A stretch of 64,000 nt of DNA from Aplidium turbinatum. Taxonomy: Eukaryota; Chordata; Ascidiacea; Aplousobranchia; Polyclinidae. The position numbers and the translations under genes are program-made. The notes below the pieces were generated by a model. It was not told the origin of the DNA, made no database searches, and was given only the letters and a program-made list of their open reading frames with translations. Shown piece by piece: positions 21,101 through 33,469 of this stretch (position 1 is its first letter; each line of letters opens with the position of its first letter). Location of the stretch: positions 10,867,197 through 10,931,196 of the forward strand of contig OU964929.1 in the NCBI GenBank assembly GCA_918807975.1, given 5' to 3'.

Positions 21101-24100
21101 TAACTTTTACATCTTATACAGGGTGAACAGAAAGTTCTTGGACTTTTTTTCACTTTATGATTAAACATATTGAATGTCACTAATACGCCTTTTATTTGAA
21201 TAAGGATATTTTGATGACCCCCCTTTTAGGGTGAAAAAGGCTGTAAAGGTTTTAGAGAGTAATAACTATATTTGATGTAATTTATACCTTTGAATATGCT
21301 AAATATCTTGCTAAACTCTCTAAAATTTAGGTCTAATTCTAAGCATTAATTGTAAGGTCTAAAATGAGTCAAAGAGAAGCAATCATTTAGCTCCATCGCG
21401 AAGGGAAAACCAACTCTGAGATCATTAGAGTTGGTTTGGTGATGCTCGTACCGTTGGAACAAGGGGTTAAAATCAAATCGCTACATCAATGATATTTTGG
21501 TTTCAGCCCTTGAAGAGATGAAGAAACACTACAAAGACCAGCCCTTCACATTCCAACAAGATGGTGCACCATCTCACACTTCACGAAAGACTCAGCACTG
21601 GTGCTCACGTCAACTTTCAAAATTCTGGAGTAAGGAAATGTGGCCTCCCTTATCGCCTGATTTGACTCCCATGGACTTTTGTGTGTGGTCGTTATTGGCG
21701 ACAAAGGCCTGTTCCGTTGCTCACCCAAGTGTTGATGCTACGAAGCAATCACTCCTGCGGGATGCGCCTCGGTCGAAAACTTCCGACAAAGAATTGAGAG
21801 AGTTATCCAAGTGAAGGGCGGCCACATTGCCAATAAATAAAGAAATATATTCCTAGTATTGTAAGCTCTTACTGTGATTTCTTTTTGATAAAACTTTAAT
21901 TATTTACTATTAATAAATCGTTTATAAGTTGGTCCAAGGACTTTCTGTTCACCCTGTAAATACACTTGCAAATTTATCAGGTTTTACAACCATTCAACCA
22001 ACCCCTTAGTCTGTTTTGTTACTCCCGTGTCATCAGCAACCTCCGACCCCTTTTGTGTAGATTCTTCAACTATGCCAATGCACACTCTATTCTTTTTGAC
22101 GTTGAATCAATATGAACTTATTGCAACGGACTGTAAACTAAATTGTGTTTGTCTTTGTATCATAGACTCCTTAAGTAAAGGACTGGAACCTCCCATGCTC
22201 GGGGTTTGTAACTTGAGTCCGAATGATTAACTCGAGTCCTGGCTTAAATGACTTCTAGAGAAGCTAGAAACACAATCTTGGATTCTATATTAGGGTTTTT
22301 GAGGATGGCGAGTTTAATAGTGTTACTTTCAGCAATACCTGAGGTCATTTTCAAGGTCAAAATATCATATTTTAAGGTCAAATTACAGAATTTTGGTCAT
22401 TTTTGCGTTTAAATCGTAAAGCAAAACTGTTTCAAAGAAGTCTGTGACGAAATATGATATTGTGCACCTACTGCATCTATTGTGTAAGATATTTTCTCTA
22501 CACTGCGTAAGTTCTTTGAAGTTCTTTTTGTTTATTTTCGGAAATATTTTGGTGATTTCATATGCCCTAGCAAAACATTGCGGTTCCAAGCCTTTGTGAC
22601 GTAACAATTTATTGAAATCAAAGCTGTAATTTGCATGGCAAGACTGAAATGCGTTGTCGGTTTCATTTTGCTGAGTTGTTATCCTTTGTAGATGCACGTT
22701 TAGCTAGTAGTATAATGCTGCTTGTACTACTTTAGCTAACATTCAATTGAAAGCTTATGTCCTCAATGTAAGTGACAAAGAAAAGCCTTTGGGATGCCTC
22801 AGAGGGCAAGAAAAGCTTTCCAACTAGTGATAGACATTGTCTATTATAGTGTCATCTTGTTATGTGTTGTCAATTTGTGTATTATATTGTAATCATTGAC
22901 TCTTTTAGATAATAGCCATAGTGTTGAGAAATACATATGATGTTTATGCAATAGCATATTTCGTCACAAACTTCTTTCAAACAGTTTTGCTTTACGATTT
23001 AGACGCAAAAATGGGCAAAAATGACCAAAATTCTGTAATTTGACCTTGAAATATAATATTTTGACCTTGAAAATGACCTCAAACGGTGTTGAAAATAACA
23101 CTATTGAACTCGCCATCCTCAAAAACCCTAATATGAAATCCAAGATAGTGTTTCTAGCTTCTCTAGAAGTCATTTAAGCCAGGACTCAAGTTAATCATTC
23201 GGACTCAAGTTAAAAACCCCGAGATCGTCAGTTTCCAGTCCTTTACTTAAGGAGTCTATGCTTTGTATTCATCTCGTTGAACTTTTGTAATTTTTCTTTT
23301 TTACATGTGCTAGCTGAAGATGCTGTTACTATAGCGAAATCGATTCTTAAATAAATTTCACTAAGAGGTTAGATTGTTGTGCAAATGTCAGCATTTGATG
23401 AATGCAAAATAGCAGTACATCAAAAAAGACATGATCAAAGCTGACGGAAACATTCACATTCACAAACCAAAAGATTTTCTCAGAAAGAACAGGTAAAAAT
23501 AACAAGCTACCTGAGCGAATATATCTCTGGCTTCACGAACATAACCTTTATGAGCGAGCACAGCGCCAATACCGTTGGCAGCAAAGATGTTCTTGGGGTC
23601 ATTTCGAAGCACTTGCTTATACATGGCCAAAGCTCTGTCCTGGTGGCGTTTTTCCTGAGTGGAAAACAGCAAGTTAAATGACTTCCTTGAACAAATCTTG
23701 CATGATAACCCAACAACACGTTTAATCTCCAATGAGTAAAATGTTTGTGTAACCCGTATCATCAATCAGCATAAAAATGTTATGCAAGATCAAACAAGCG
23801 ATGTTTACCTAATAACTGAATTTAGGTGCAAAAATCACATAGATTGTAGACAAGAAGTGAAAGTGAAGGAGCACAATGTTTGGAACGCTTGGTCGATCTA
23901 ATCCAAAAACACAGCTCAAAATGTACCAAAAAAAAATAGTAAATTCATGTTCAGCAAAAGTTAACTACTGAACTCATGCTCGAAAACTAAACATATGAAC
24001 ATTCAATAGTACTGAAGATGAAAACAGTTTAATTTTCGAAAATCTTGTTGAAGCTGAGTTTAGTATTTGCATTTTGGACTCTATAGTTTGATGGAAGTGA

Positions 24101-27100
24101 AAACTGTTGTAAAAGCAATCGAGCCACCTTCTCTTTATCTCGCGTTGGATTGTGGAGAGTCTGCAACCAGACGTTTCCCAGGGCGAGCATGGAATATGCG
24201 TCGTTCTGTGTCTGCTCGTGCTTTAGAATCCGCTCAAATTTCTTTTGGCCCGGTCCCCACTCCTGCTTGGCCAAATGTAGATTCCCGATCAGAGTCCAAG
24301 CGTCCGGGTGTTCCTGGGAACGTTAAAAACACGTAAAATTACATAAATAGTCAGTGCAAGCTCTAACATTAACCACCGTAAAGCTCAAAGCAGGACGAAG
24401 ATAGAATTAGGAACTGATTTTTATAATGTTTTTCGCTAGTTTTTAAATTTGTCGATTTGTTCCGGATACCTGGTTGATCTGAAGAGCCTCCTTAAACCAC
24501 TCGGAAGCCTCGTAGATCTGTCCTCTGTCTCTGGCCATGCATCCAAGCCGCAAGTAACCTGGAGGAGATTGTGAAACAAGGGTAAAAATTCAACTGACGT
24601 TATTAATTACGTTGGTTTTGCGAAGATAAAGTGTTAGTGATGTAGATGAAAACGGATGAAGTGCAAAAACAACCATTTCTTTACCTCAAAAATCTTAAAA
24701 CGTCATGAACAATGCAAGCCCATCAAGCCACACAGAAAAGTCCTTTATTTCTAAATCTGTGAAAATGACCGATTTTGCTGTTGGGGAACTTACAATCAAT
24801 GTAGTTCGGATGGCGGCGAAGTATATTCTTGTAATGGTCGACCGCGTCTTCAAAATGGAACATTTCCTCGCACAGACGACCAAGATTGTACTGCATGGTG
24901 ACGATGATGGAGCGGTAGTAGATTACGTCATGGGTGGATTCGTCATCGCATCGCTTCAGTGCAACTTCGTAGTATTTCTATGAAGCAAGTGTCAAGCTGT
25001 CATGCAAAAGGTCAGACTCCGTTCACCCTAAAACGATGCTTTTCGAAAGAAATACATTGAAACTATGGCTACCTGGAAATGCGGTTGGATTTGTCACATT
25101 TGAAGACTTATGCAAATTATGTAAGCGGTGGGTAACAACCTTGACTGAGTGTTTAAAAATTATACTTACTCATATTTCAAAGCCTCTCCGGTCGATATAT
25201 GCTGTTATAATGAAACTAGGCAGTGAAAAAAGAAAGTGCAACTATGTGTTGGGATATCAGAGAGTTTAAAAAGCTTCGCAAAACCTGCAAAAGTCTTCAA
25301 AATATCAAGAATCAGATTGCACCCCCAGGTAATTATGGTTAAAATGGATATCTTTAAATGCATTTTGCTCCTTTTATTTTAGATTAGAGGTCTGATTGGA
25401 TATCATCAGAAGTTCCGCCATCTTGAAACTGCTTTCTGAAATTTTATTTCGGCTGACTAGTTGGGAGGGAGAGGCACATGACACCGCCAGCACCAAGCTA
25501 CAATCAAGAACAATACAATAGAAAGACGTCCACTATCACTAAGCACTTTATATCATATTATGACCTTACCTGACTTTTTTTTTTAAATTTTTGTTGAACT
25601 TGCTCAACGGACCAAAGTGTTTTGCTGCTTACTATTTTTATAGTGGACCTTTCACAGCGCAATTGATGTTGGTTACGACAACGGGCAACAAAGTCAAAAA
25701 TATTGTTGATAGGTATTACTACATAAATGAATGTCTAAAACCACATTAAACTTCCAACCTTTGCTTCGTTCAAATTTCCCAATCTGAAGTGCAGAGCCGC
25801 AATGTTGTTGAGAATCTCTGGAGGAACATCTGCCTGGACTCGATCGCGTACAAGTGATGTTGCAGTTCCGTACGCCGCGAGCGCTCCTTGCACTCCATCC
25901 GATGATCCGGATGTTGAGCTGGATGGCTGCCTCTCAAGGAGCTGAGCAAGTTCGATCCAAGCCTCAACATCATCAGGATATTGCTCCGTAACCTGATGGA
26001 GAACCCAATAAGATGAAAAAAATTATGACCTTAAAACATGATAGCAACAATGAAACACTACCTTTCGTAAATGCTTTTTGGCCAGGTCTTGTTTGTCAGG
26101 GTGATCGGATTGAGCGTAAAGCGAACCAAGAATCTTCATCGTCTCATAGTTGTTGGGGTAAGCTTTTAACACCTTTTCAAAGCACTCTGCTGCCTGAAAA
26201 GTGAGTTAAAATCAAATTAAAGCTAATCAAATCAAAAAATTTAAAAAAATCAAACTATGCTTTAATAAATAAACTTTACACGCATTTAAATACTTTACCA
26301 ATTACAATCACAAAATTTTGACGCAAATATGAAAAAAAAACACGAAGACCTACCCTTTCCCTATCTTGCTCATCGCCTTTGTAAATGTACATTTGGCCAA
26401 GTCCGTAGTAAGGCAACACAAAAGTTGTTGATGCAAACTGAGTTGACTGGTAATAGTACTGGAAGGCTTGATCGTAGTCACCCTGAAGAAGCAAAAAAAA
26501 GAGAAAGAAATTAATGCGCCGTAGATGCGCAAATCCACTGCTAGCATTGATATCTACAGACTTGAATAAAGTACAAAAATTGATTGAAATCTAAGCATTG
26601 AGTATGTCCTTGCCTACCAATACCATTAAGTTAGTAGAGTAGGTCTATTTCAAGTGAATGAATAAGACGCATAAAACTGTTAGCTTGCAAAGAAACATGT
26701 CACAGGTCACGCAAAACTCAAACACGAAAAATAAACTCGTGATTTTATCAGCACCTGAATATGAAAACTTCTTGCAAGTTGGTAGCAGCTCTCAGCTTGG
26801 ATAGCTTCGTTTTCCGTGTTGTGAAAAGCATGAAGGGCTAAGTGTTGGACTTTCTCATAGTCCTGAAATAACATGACAAGAATGTGAAGTCATTGCAACT
26901 TTGCCAGCCACGCAAAGTTACCAAACAGTGACGAATTATACTTTGTCATACAAAAACAAGATAGCAATTTAAAGACATGTTTTTCTGGGTGGCTGTAGCA
27001 GACCCTTATTTATAATAATGATATTTATGATAAATCTTTCGCATTGTTTGTCTAGCAGTGCTGCCCACTCCTTATTTTTCTCTTCTCCCTACTTCGGCTC

Positions 27101-30100
27101 AGTCACAAGGCTGTTCTGTCAACATACAGTGATACTCTTGTTTTCTTAAATTTCTATGACAATTCCAACTTCTTCAGCTTGCTGTGCAAGCTCCTCTTGC
27201 TCATCTTCCTCCTTCTTACCATCCCATCCGATCGTGTTAATCCAAAAGAGACTTCACTGCATAACGTCTGCTCTTGTTTCGTAGTCAACTGAACTACTTA
27301 TATGTCGTAGTCAATTATTCCAAGGGTTATTGGGTCATCTTTCCGTGAACAAAGTGTGCCAAAATTTTCTAAACACCACCACGCTATTCAAGACAAGATT
27401 GAAAAATCAAGAAGACTCACCTTTTTAAAGAAGAAATGGTTGGCAAGGTGATTGAGAACCATTGGATTGCTCGGGTCTATTTGGTAGCCTTTTGACAAAA
27501 GTTTGATTCCATTACGAATGGAATCAACCTGAAAAATAAACTGTGTTGTTCATAAGCTACGTTGCAACCTATAAGCAAACACAATAACAATTCCTCGACA
27601 AAACCCAGACAGCAAACCAGTCGTTTTTTACATTGATTAAACTTCTGTAGACTGATTTGCTGTCTGGGAGCTTTACAGACAATAAAATTTGGAAATCCTT
27701 CACTGTGAATGATCTACGGGCTACGGCCAAGAACAATAGACACATTACACACAAAATTTGAAAATGAAATATCTGCCGCAGTTCAGTGAAAGCTATTGTT
27801 CATCAACATCGTCGCCCTTTTAGATGCAATCATGCAAGGAAAAACACAGAAAAAATGTGTGATTATATCAGGAAAAAAATATGGCAACTTCTCATACTCC
27901 AGTTTACATCACGTGCGTGTTCAACGTTCAACTCATGCAACAATGTTAATTGTTCAGACCGTTGGCTTGTAAAAAAACTTCTACACTCCTGTGACATAAC
28001 CATTAACCAAGCATAGTTTAAACTTGACAAAGCAACTCATACGTCTTTATTGTTCAAATCGAGGAGAGCAATTCCAACAAGAGCACCAACACACGTGGGG
28101 TCGAGATCAAGAGTCCTTTGGAAGGCTTGCCGCGCTCGTTCCGGTTTGTTCAGTTTGTAAAAGCACAAGGCGATGCCAAGCCTCACGTCGGCTGCCAATC
28201 AAGTTAAATGAAATCAGAAAAAAGTTTTCTGCAAACATTTTTTTCTATATTGCTCTGACGTCACCAGATATTTAGCAGAGTGTAAATTAATGTGGAAACT
28301 TTTGTCAGCTGCAAATGGTGCAACTCAAACAAATCAATCGTTTTTTACATTCTTACGTCTGCAGACGTTGAATTAATGTAAAAAAGCAACTAATGTGTTG
28401 TCTGGAAACTTCACATAAGCACCGACACTAGCAGTCAAATCATCAACATACTTAGACAGAAAGAATTGATATGAATTCATGTAACAAAACATAATCTGTC
28501 CAAGAAAATGGTTTCAACGCTAGATCAATCTGAATCAAACGAACACATACCTAACTCATGATTTAGTAGCAAACGTTTCGAAAACTAAATTGTTTTTCTG
28601 TGCACAACTCGATTGAGTCACTGAAAAGGAAAACAATTTTGCTTTCGAACCGTTTACTAAAACTCCTAATTGCTTAACACAAGTAATCGATGTTACATAT
28701 CGTCAACACCATTATTTACAGTGCACACATGATATTGATAATACTGACAGATATATTTCCACACACTGCAAATGCTATAACTAACCTGGGCATCCTGGCT
28801 TAGTGCGAAGTGCTTTTTTATAATAAGCCAAAGCTCCCTTGAAGTCTTTTTTGTTGAAGGAGATGCAAGCTTTTCCAAGCAGTGATGGAATGTTGTCAGG
28901 CGACTGATGCATGACGAAGTTGAATTGAGCGTCGGCTTGGTCCATCTTGTCTCCCTCCAGCAGGCAGAAGCAAGCACGACCGAGCAAATGGTTCTTTAAA
29001 CGATAATAGACGTTGTTTTACCACGAAAAATAGACTTCCAATAACCAACACTAATAAATCAGTCACCATCAGTTGCTGTGGTGGGAAAATCAACTTTTTA
29101 CCTAAATATTGCTCTTTGCATTGGTGATTGTCAAATTTTTGAGGATGCTGAAACTGTTCTTTGCACATGTCACTTCTATGGCAAGCCTTTCACAATATCA
29201 CTTGCAACAAGTTTTAGTCGTATCCAAGCTTTACGCCTGGCAGTATATTTAGATTAAGTAGGCGGGAAGGCAAGGAAGCCAATTTTCGTGCAGTGTCCAT
29301 CTTCAGGCATGCCATTAAGTATCTGCCAAAGACACAGCTGCATATGCTCTTGAGCGGTGCTGAGCCGGTGTCCTTTCAAACGCCGTACCAGGGCTCTCAC
29401 CACCCGGCTTCGCGAACAAAATTTAAATTAAAAGTCTATATATCTCCTTATTTTTCTGTTAAGTTCTTACCTGGTCGTACATGATGATTTTATCTGCCAT
29501 TGTGTAAAGTTGAGTTGCTTGCATGAACAATTCCGTTCTGCGATCTTTATTTTTCTCCAATCTCGCTTGTTGGACATAGTATGCCGCCAGGGTATCAAGA
29601 CATGTCATCTGTTAATAAAGTGAGTTAAATGGTATAATAAATACACTACAAACAAAATATATATAAAGCATTCAATAAATCAATGGTGAACTATCTTTGT
29701 ATATCGTAATTCCATAGTATTTATTTTTTGCCCTGATAACTGAATTCAAATTGATAAACACCTAGAATTGCAAACAAAATTCTGACTAATTAAAGCGGCA
29801 ATGGTTACATTTCCCAGTGGCACGGTTAAGTCCATCACTTTAAGAGTTGTTCCTTTGGAGGTGCTTAGTGAATAAATACAGCATTAACAACATTGCAAAT
29901 ACCAATTGAAACATCACATTGTCAAACTAAGAGCCCCGATTGACATCAGTGATAGAAAGCTTCAAATTTGCAAAGCAGCCATTAACAACCTTCACCAAAC
30001 GTTTTTTTCAGTCTTGGACTGAAGACACCAAATCCGCTATGAAGTAGGTCAATAAAAAATCAGGACATGGCTTTCATAATGGATAAGAACATGCGATAGA

Positions 30101-33100
30101 AGTAACATTCTAGCATAAGAATAAAAACTCAACAAGTACATCAGATGAACGTTACAACTAGCGCTAGAAACAATAATTGTTCTGATGAACACCCAAGCTT
30201 TTTAGTATTCAATTTAACAAGTAAAATTATTTTAAACAGACTTCATAGCACAGCATTAAGAAATGAGCTTAACAGTACGGTACAGTAATTAAAAAAATTG
30301 ATTGTAATAATTTCAAGCCAGATAACCACAAACCTGGTCTGTCTCATGATTTGGGTAGTCCAAGTTTGCTCCTGTTCGAGCAGTTTCAAGTATTTGAACA
30401 AAGTCTTGAATCTTTCCTTGTTTGTAGTACTCCAACTGCAATGTTAAATTTACAGAAAAAATCAAACATACATTGTAAAAGATGACACACTCAATAAAAT
30501 AGAATAACTACCGTAAGCTTAATGCAATATGCATCCAAAGCTGACACAACAAACTGAATATAAAATCCCAATTACAAAGGGAGCAAGTCTTTTAGGCGCT
30601 GACAGTTAGGCGCTGGTCTAATAGGCGCGCACACTGTGGCGTCTGGATATTTAGGTGCGGAGCACTGTGGCGCCCGGTCATTTAGGTGCTATTCCTAGTA
30701 AAGTCTGTAGATTGTATCAGCTTGGCAGCTTGCCAGAAAATTATATCATGGCTTCAGTGAGTGAAGCTGCTAAAACCGGCAATGCTTTTCACACAAAATG
30801 TTACATTGAACAGAAAAATATATTGTTGTTTTATTGATTTATTATTGTTTTATTTGTTGTTAGTCCAGGTTTGCGTTGGTGAAAGCTTTATCAATAAATT
30901 ATTGAAGCTTCCGAACATTAGTGAGTTCATTTTTAGTTAACTCTTTCGCGACCACGGACGTATACACACGTCTTGGGATTTTTGCCATGATGACCAAGGA
31001 AGTATCCCTACGTCCAAGGTTAAAAGGTAGCCTATTTCAAGCAAAAAAAATAATGTAAATGATGGCAGATCCATAGTCTTTGCCTGTCCTTTTTTGGCTA
31101 ATTAAAAAAAAATATTTTGGCGGTGCAGTTATCAGATGAGAACTTCTTAAAGATGGGGACACAGTGGATTTTTTTTCTTTCACTTATTGGAATTGGCTAG
31201 GCAACCCCTTACTTTGGAATTTCTCGATCAAAAAGACTGTAGGCTAAATTAGGTAAACTTTTTGCGTAAAATTTTCCAAATTTCTCCATAACCATTCTGC
31301 TGTACCTCCTAAAGCATTGCGCGCAGAAACGAAGTAAATTTTTTCTCATGTGCAGAATTGTTTTGGCATTCGATTAAACTACATATGTTTTCATATTATT
31401 GTATCATGCTTGGGTAGTAAAAATTATAATGAAGTACACTTTTCTGCCAATTTTTAATTTTTTTAGAAATTAGAAAAAATACCGTTTGGAGTTGCTAGTT
31501 GTACATAGAATGTTTTAAATTTTACTGCAAAGCTTTGCATCTTCGGATAGCTGAAGATGTATGCTTTCATTTGATGTCAAGATTGTGCGTCTACGTCGAT
31601 CACATGACATGTTTTTACAGCGTAAATACAACAGTTTTGTGTGAAAAATGTCTGGTAATTTAGATTAAATATAAATTACTTTTGTTCGGGATGGATTGGC
31701 CATGTGACGAGAACGCGTAAGACGCTTTACTACTGTTCACATGAATACATTTCTACAGGGCATATAGGCTACACCTTGGCTACAAGTTGCAAGCATAATG
31801 GTGAGACTTCGCTCGTTATTAAACCTAGTCCGGGTTTTGACGGAAAACTAAGTTACTCTTCACTCAAGCCTACCGCCCGCTTGAGTACAGCCTACGGTAC
31901 ATTTTTTACTGATGTTTAGTTATTATTTGACCTAACTAAAAGTGAACTCATACATGTTCGGAAACTTGAATAATTTATTGATAAAGCTTTCGCCGGCGCA
32001 AACCTGGACTAACAACAAATAAATGCTGAACACGCGCATTAAAAAAACAACATATTTTTTTGTTCAATATAACATTTTATGTGAAAATCATTGCCGGTTT
32101 AAGCAGCTTCACTCACGGAAGCCATAACATATTTTTGTGTTCAATATAACATTTTGTGTGAAAAGCATTTCCGGTTCAAGCAGCTTCACCCATATATTTT
32201 TCTGTGTAATATAACATTTTGTGTGAAAAAGCATTGCCAGTTTAAGCAACTTCACTCACTGAAGCCATGACCAACAACGCACACGCATTAACAAAACAAT
32301 ATATTTTCCTGTTCAATATAATATTTTGTGTGAAAAGCATTGCCCTACGCCTCTACCTGCCAAGCTGATACAATCTACAGACTTTACTAGGAATAGCACC
32401 TAAATGAACGGGCGCCACAGTGCTCCGCACCTAAATATCCAGACGCCACAGTGTGCGCGCCTATTAGACCAGCGCCTAACTGTCAGCGCCTAAAAGACGT
32501 GGACCCATTACAAAAGAGATTTTTCCATTTCTTCCTCTGTTTAAAAACAAAATATTATAATCAAAAAGATTGTTAATTTATGTAAAATGGGCCAATCACA
32601 GCAGCACTGCAGCAGTCTAAGGAAAAGACTAAAGATATCTTTACAACAAGCTACCACTGTAGTTCTTTTCAAAATACAAGGCCCTGAGAGCTCTAGCTCC
32701 AAAGTCCTGTCTCAAGGCTATAGGCTATACAGTATATACTGTACATACAGCTAGAGTAATCCATATGTTTAGAGTGGTGTTTTCTTGCTTCAAGATACCC
32801 AAAACTTCCTCTCCATCAGGAAGCTGAGCCAGGTCTAGCTCAATAACCTAAATAAAACAAGAGATTAAGAGCATGACTTTCTAAAGTGAAAGAGTGTTGA
32901 AAATAAATGTTACTTACATTGGTTTTAGCAAAACACAAATTTTCTTGCATGCACAAAAAGACTGAAAGAATATGTAAGAATTACAGTGAAAGTATTTGCA
33001 ATCCCTTTCACTTCATTATGTTTGAAAATCACATAACACTGGCCATTAGTTTTACAATATTTTCTGTTTTAAAAACAATCTTGCAGCATAGTGTCAACCT

Positions 33101-33220
33101 CCTTTGAATGATGGAAAGCAGATTCAAATTATGAGTATGAAGGAATGGCACAAAAATTAACTACCGGTACTGCACCTCGTCTGTATCACGAAGAGGAATT
33201 TCTACTGAAGTGGCAGCCAT
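15116..33220 (-). CDS. CTR9: CTR9, TPR subunit of the Paf1 complex, complete, 25 coding exons
   Basis: Exons: 33220-33176, 32847-32749, 30435-30334, 29608-29471, 28993-28786, 28191-28043, 27528-27421, 26862-26755, 26482-26354, 26193-26062, 25992-25759, 24977-24794, 24558-24470, 24313-24128, 23654-23511, 21042-20833, 20497-20352, 20161-20090, 19904-19769, 19551-19414, 17780-17709, 17367-17206, 17065-16905, 16255-16071, 15213-15116. All borders are GT/AG with matching phases, giving 1144 codons against 1173 in human. CTR9 scaffolds the nuclear Paf1 complex, which travels with RNA polymerase II and promotes H2B ubiquitination and H3K4/K36/K79 methylation. N terminus [14 protein letters not shown]; then tandem TPRs (e.g. 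[37 protein letters not shown]); a Glu/Arg coiled coil ([19 protein letters not shown]); a Lys-rich basic tail; and an acidic Ser/Asp/Glu end (DDDSDDE). Odd point: exon 11 has a short Ser-rich insert ([15 protein letters not shown]) absent from human. The tail exons from 17780 down are less conserved and rest mainly on phase. Confidence 0.95.
15570..15960. other. GC-richer intronic block in the last CTR9 intron, unexplained
   Basis: This stretch between the last two CTR9 exons is richer in CG than its surroundings and stays open on both strands: 122 codons minus, 71 codons plus. I recognise no domain and no repeat partner in the window. It could be part of an unidentified transposon. Confidence 0.3.
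18850..19380 (+). mobile_element. Internally deleted LINE relic in a CTR9 intron
   Basis: The plus strand gives [15 protein letters not shown], then [18 protein letters not shown] and [10 protein letters not shown], the region just before RT motif 1 in many non-LTR elements. It is followed at once by [19 protein letters not shown] and IGRLPGQR, which normally lie several hundred residues later. The middle of the RT is therefore missing. The 3' end runs into GATGATGATGATGA, the short tandem tail of this LINE type. Many stops follow. Confidence 0.75.
21119..21956 (+). mobile_element. Tc1/mariner-type element with DD37D transposase remnant
   Basis: Ends CAGGGTGAACAGAAAGT and inverse, flanked by TA. 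The plus-strand frame 21497-21814 gives [36 protein letters not shown] and [19 protein letters not shown]. The gap from the Asp in QQD to the Asp in PMD is 37 residues, the DD37D spacing of maT-like mariners. A short N-terminal piece ([15 protein letters not shown]) lies near 21365-21440, but the first catalytic Asp region is missing, so it is a deleted copy. Bases about 21205-21285 look like inserted Penelope-type sequence (see findings). Lies in the CTR9 intron between exons 15 and 16. Confidence 0.85.
22161..23260. mobile_element. hAT-like element with ~300-bp inverted arms in a CTR9 intron
   Basis: Ends CATAGACTCCTTAAGTAAAG and inverse, with CTTTGTAT duplicated (22153-22160 and 23261-23268). 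Both arms extend about 300 bp inward (22161-22460, 22950-23260). They share AGGACTGGAA, CTTCTAGAGAAGCTAGAAAC, TAGGGTTTTTGAGGATGGCG and ACGAAATATG. The element would form a long hairpin in CTR9 pre-mRNA. No transposase. Confidence 0.8.
27605..27668. repeat. Palindromic hairpin-family copy, complete small form
   Basis: Ends CCAGACAGCAAA and TTTGCTGTCTGG enclose a degenerate TTTTTACATTGATTAAAC core. It shows the outer ends of a hairpin family seen at about 3244-3330, 28331-28405, 53301-53390, 57851-57923 and in weaker form elsewhere. Confidence 0.6.
28331..28405. repeat. Palindromic hairpin-family copy in a CTR9 intron
   Basis: TTTTTTACATT, ACGTCTGCAGACGT and AATTAATGTAAAAAA form an almost perfect hairpin, followed by TTGTCTGG as in the copy at 27605-27668. 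Confidence 0.6.
30579..32506. mobile_element. 1.9-kb inverted-repeat element in CTR9 intron 2
   Basis: Ends GGG..CA.GTCTTTTAGGCGC and inverse, flanked by ATTACAAA (30571-30578 and 32507-32514). The arms carry four to five TTAGGCGC/GTGGCG words and AAGTCTGTAGATTGTATCAG, and inner parts pair again (30840-30945 with 31925-32040). The right arm has a roughly 75-80-bp tandem repeat (32040-32345). The 1-kb middle shows no recognised protein. The 8-bp duplication with GGG ends is not typical of hAT, so the superfamily is left open. Confidence 0.75.
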
Positions 33221-33469
33221 TGTAAGCAGAAAACCTGCACATAACAAAGTTACCAATGATTACAAATATAAACATATTATGCAACGATCAATGGAAACTG
33301 ATTCAAGATAAAAACTGCTCTAGTGGTAAAAACATAGCGTAAAAACAATAACTCTATTTTCCACAAACCAATATCAACATCATTCTGGTTTCTTTTACAT
33401 TGATGCAGTTTAGGTGATAGGGTACTCATTCATATATAGCTATACTAAAGCTCTTGAAATAGTATACAT

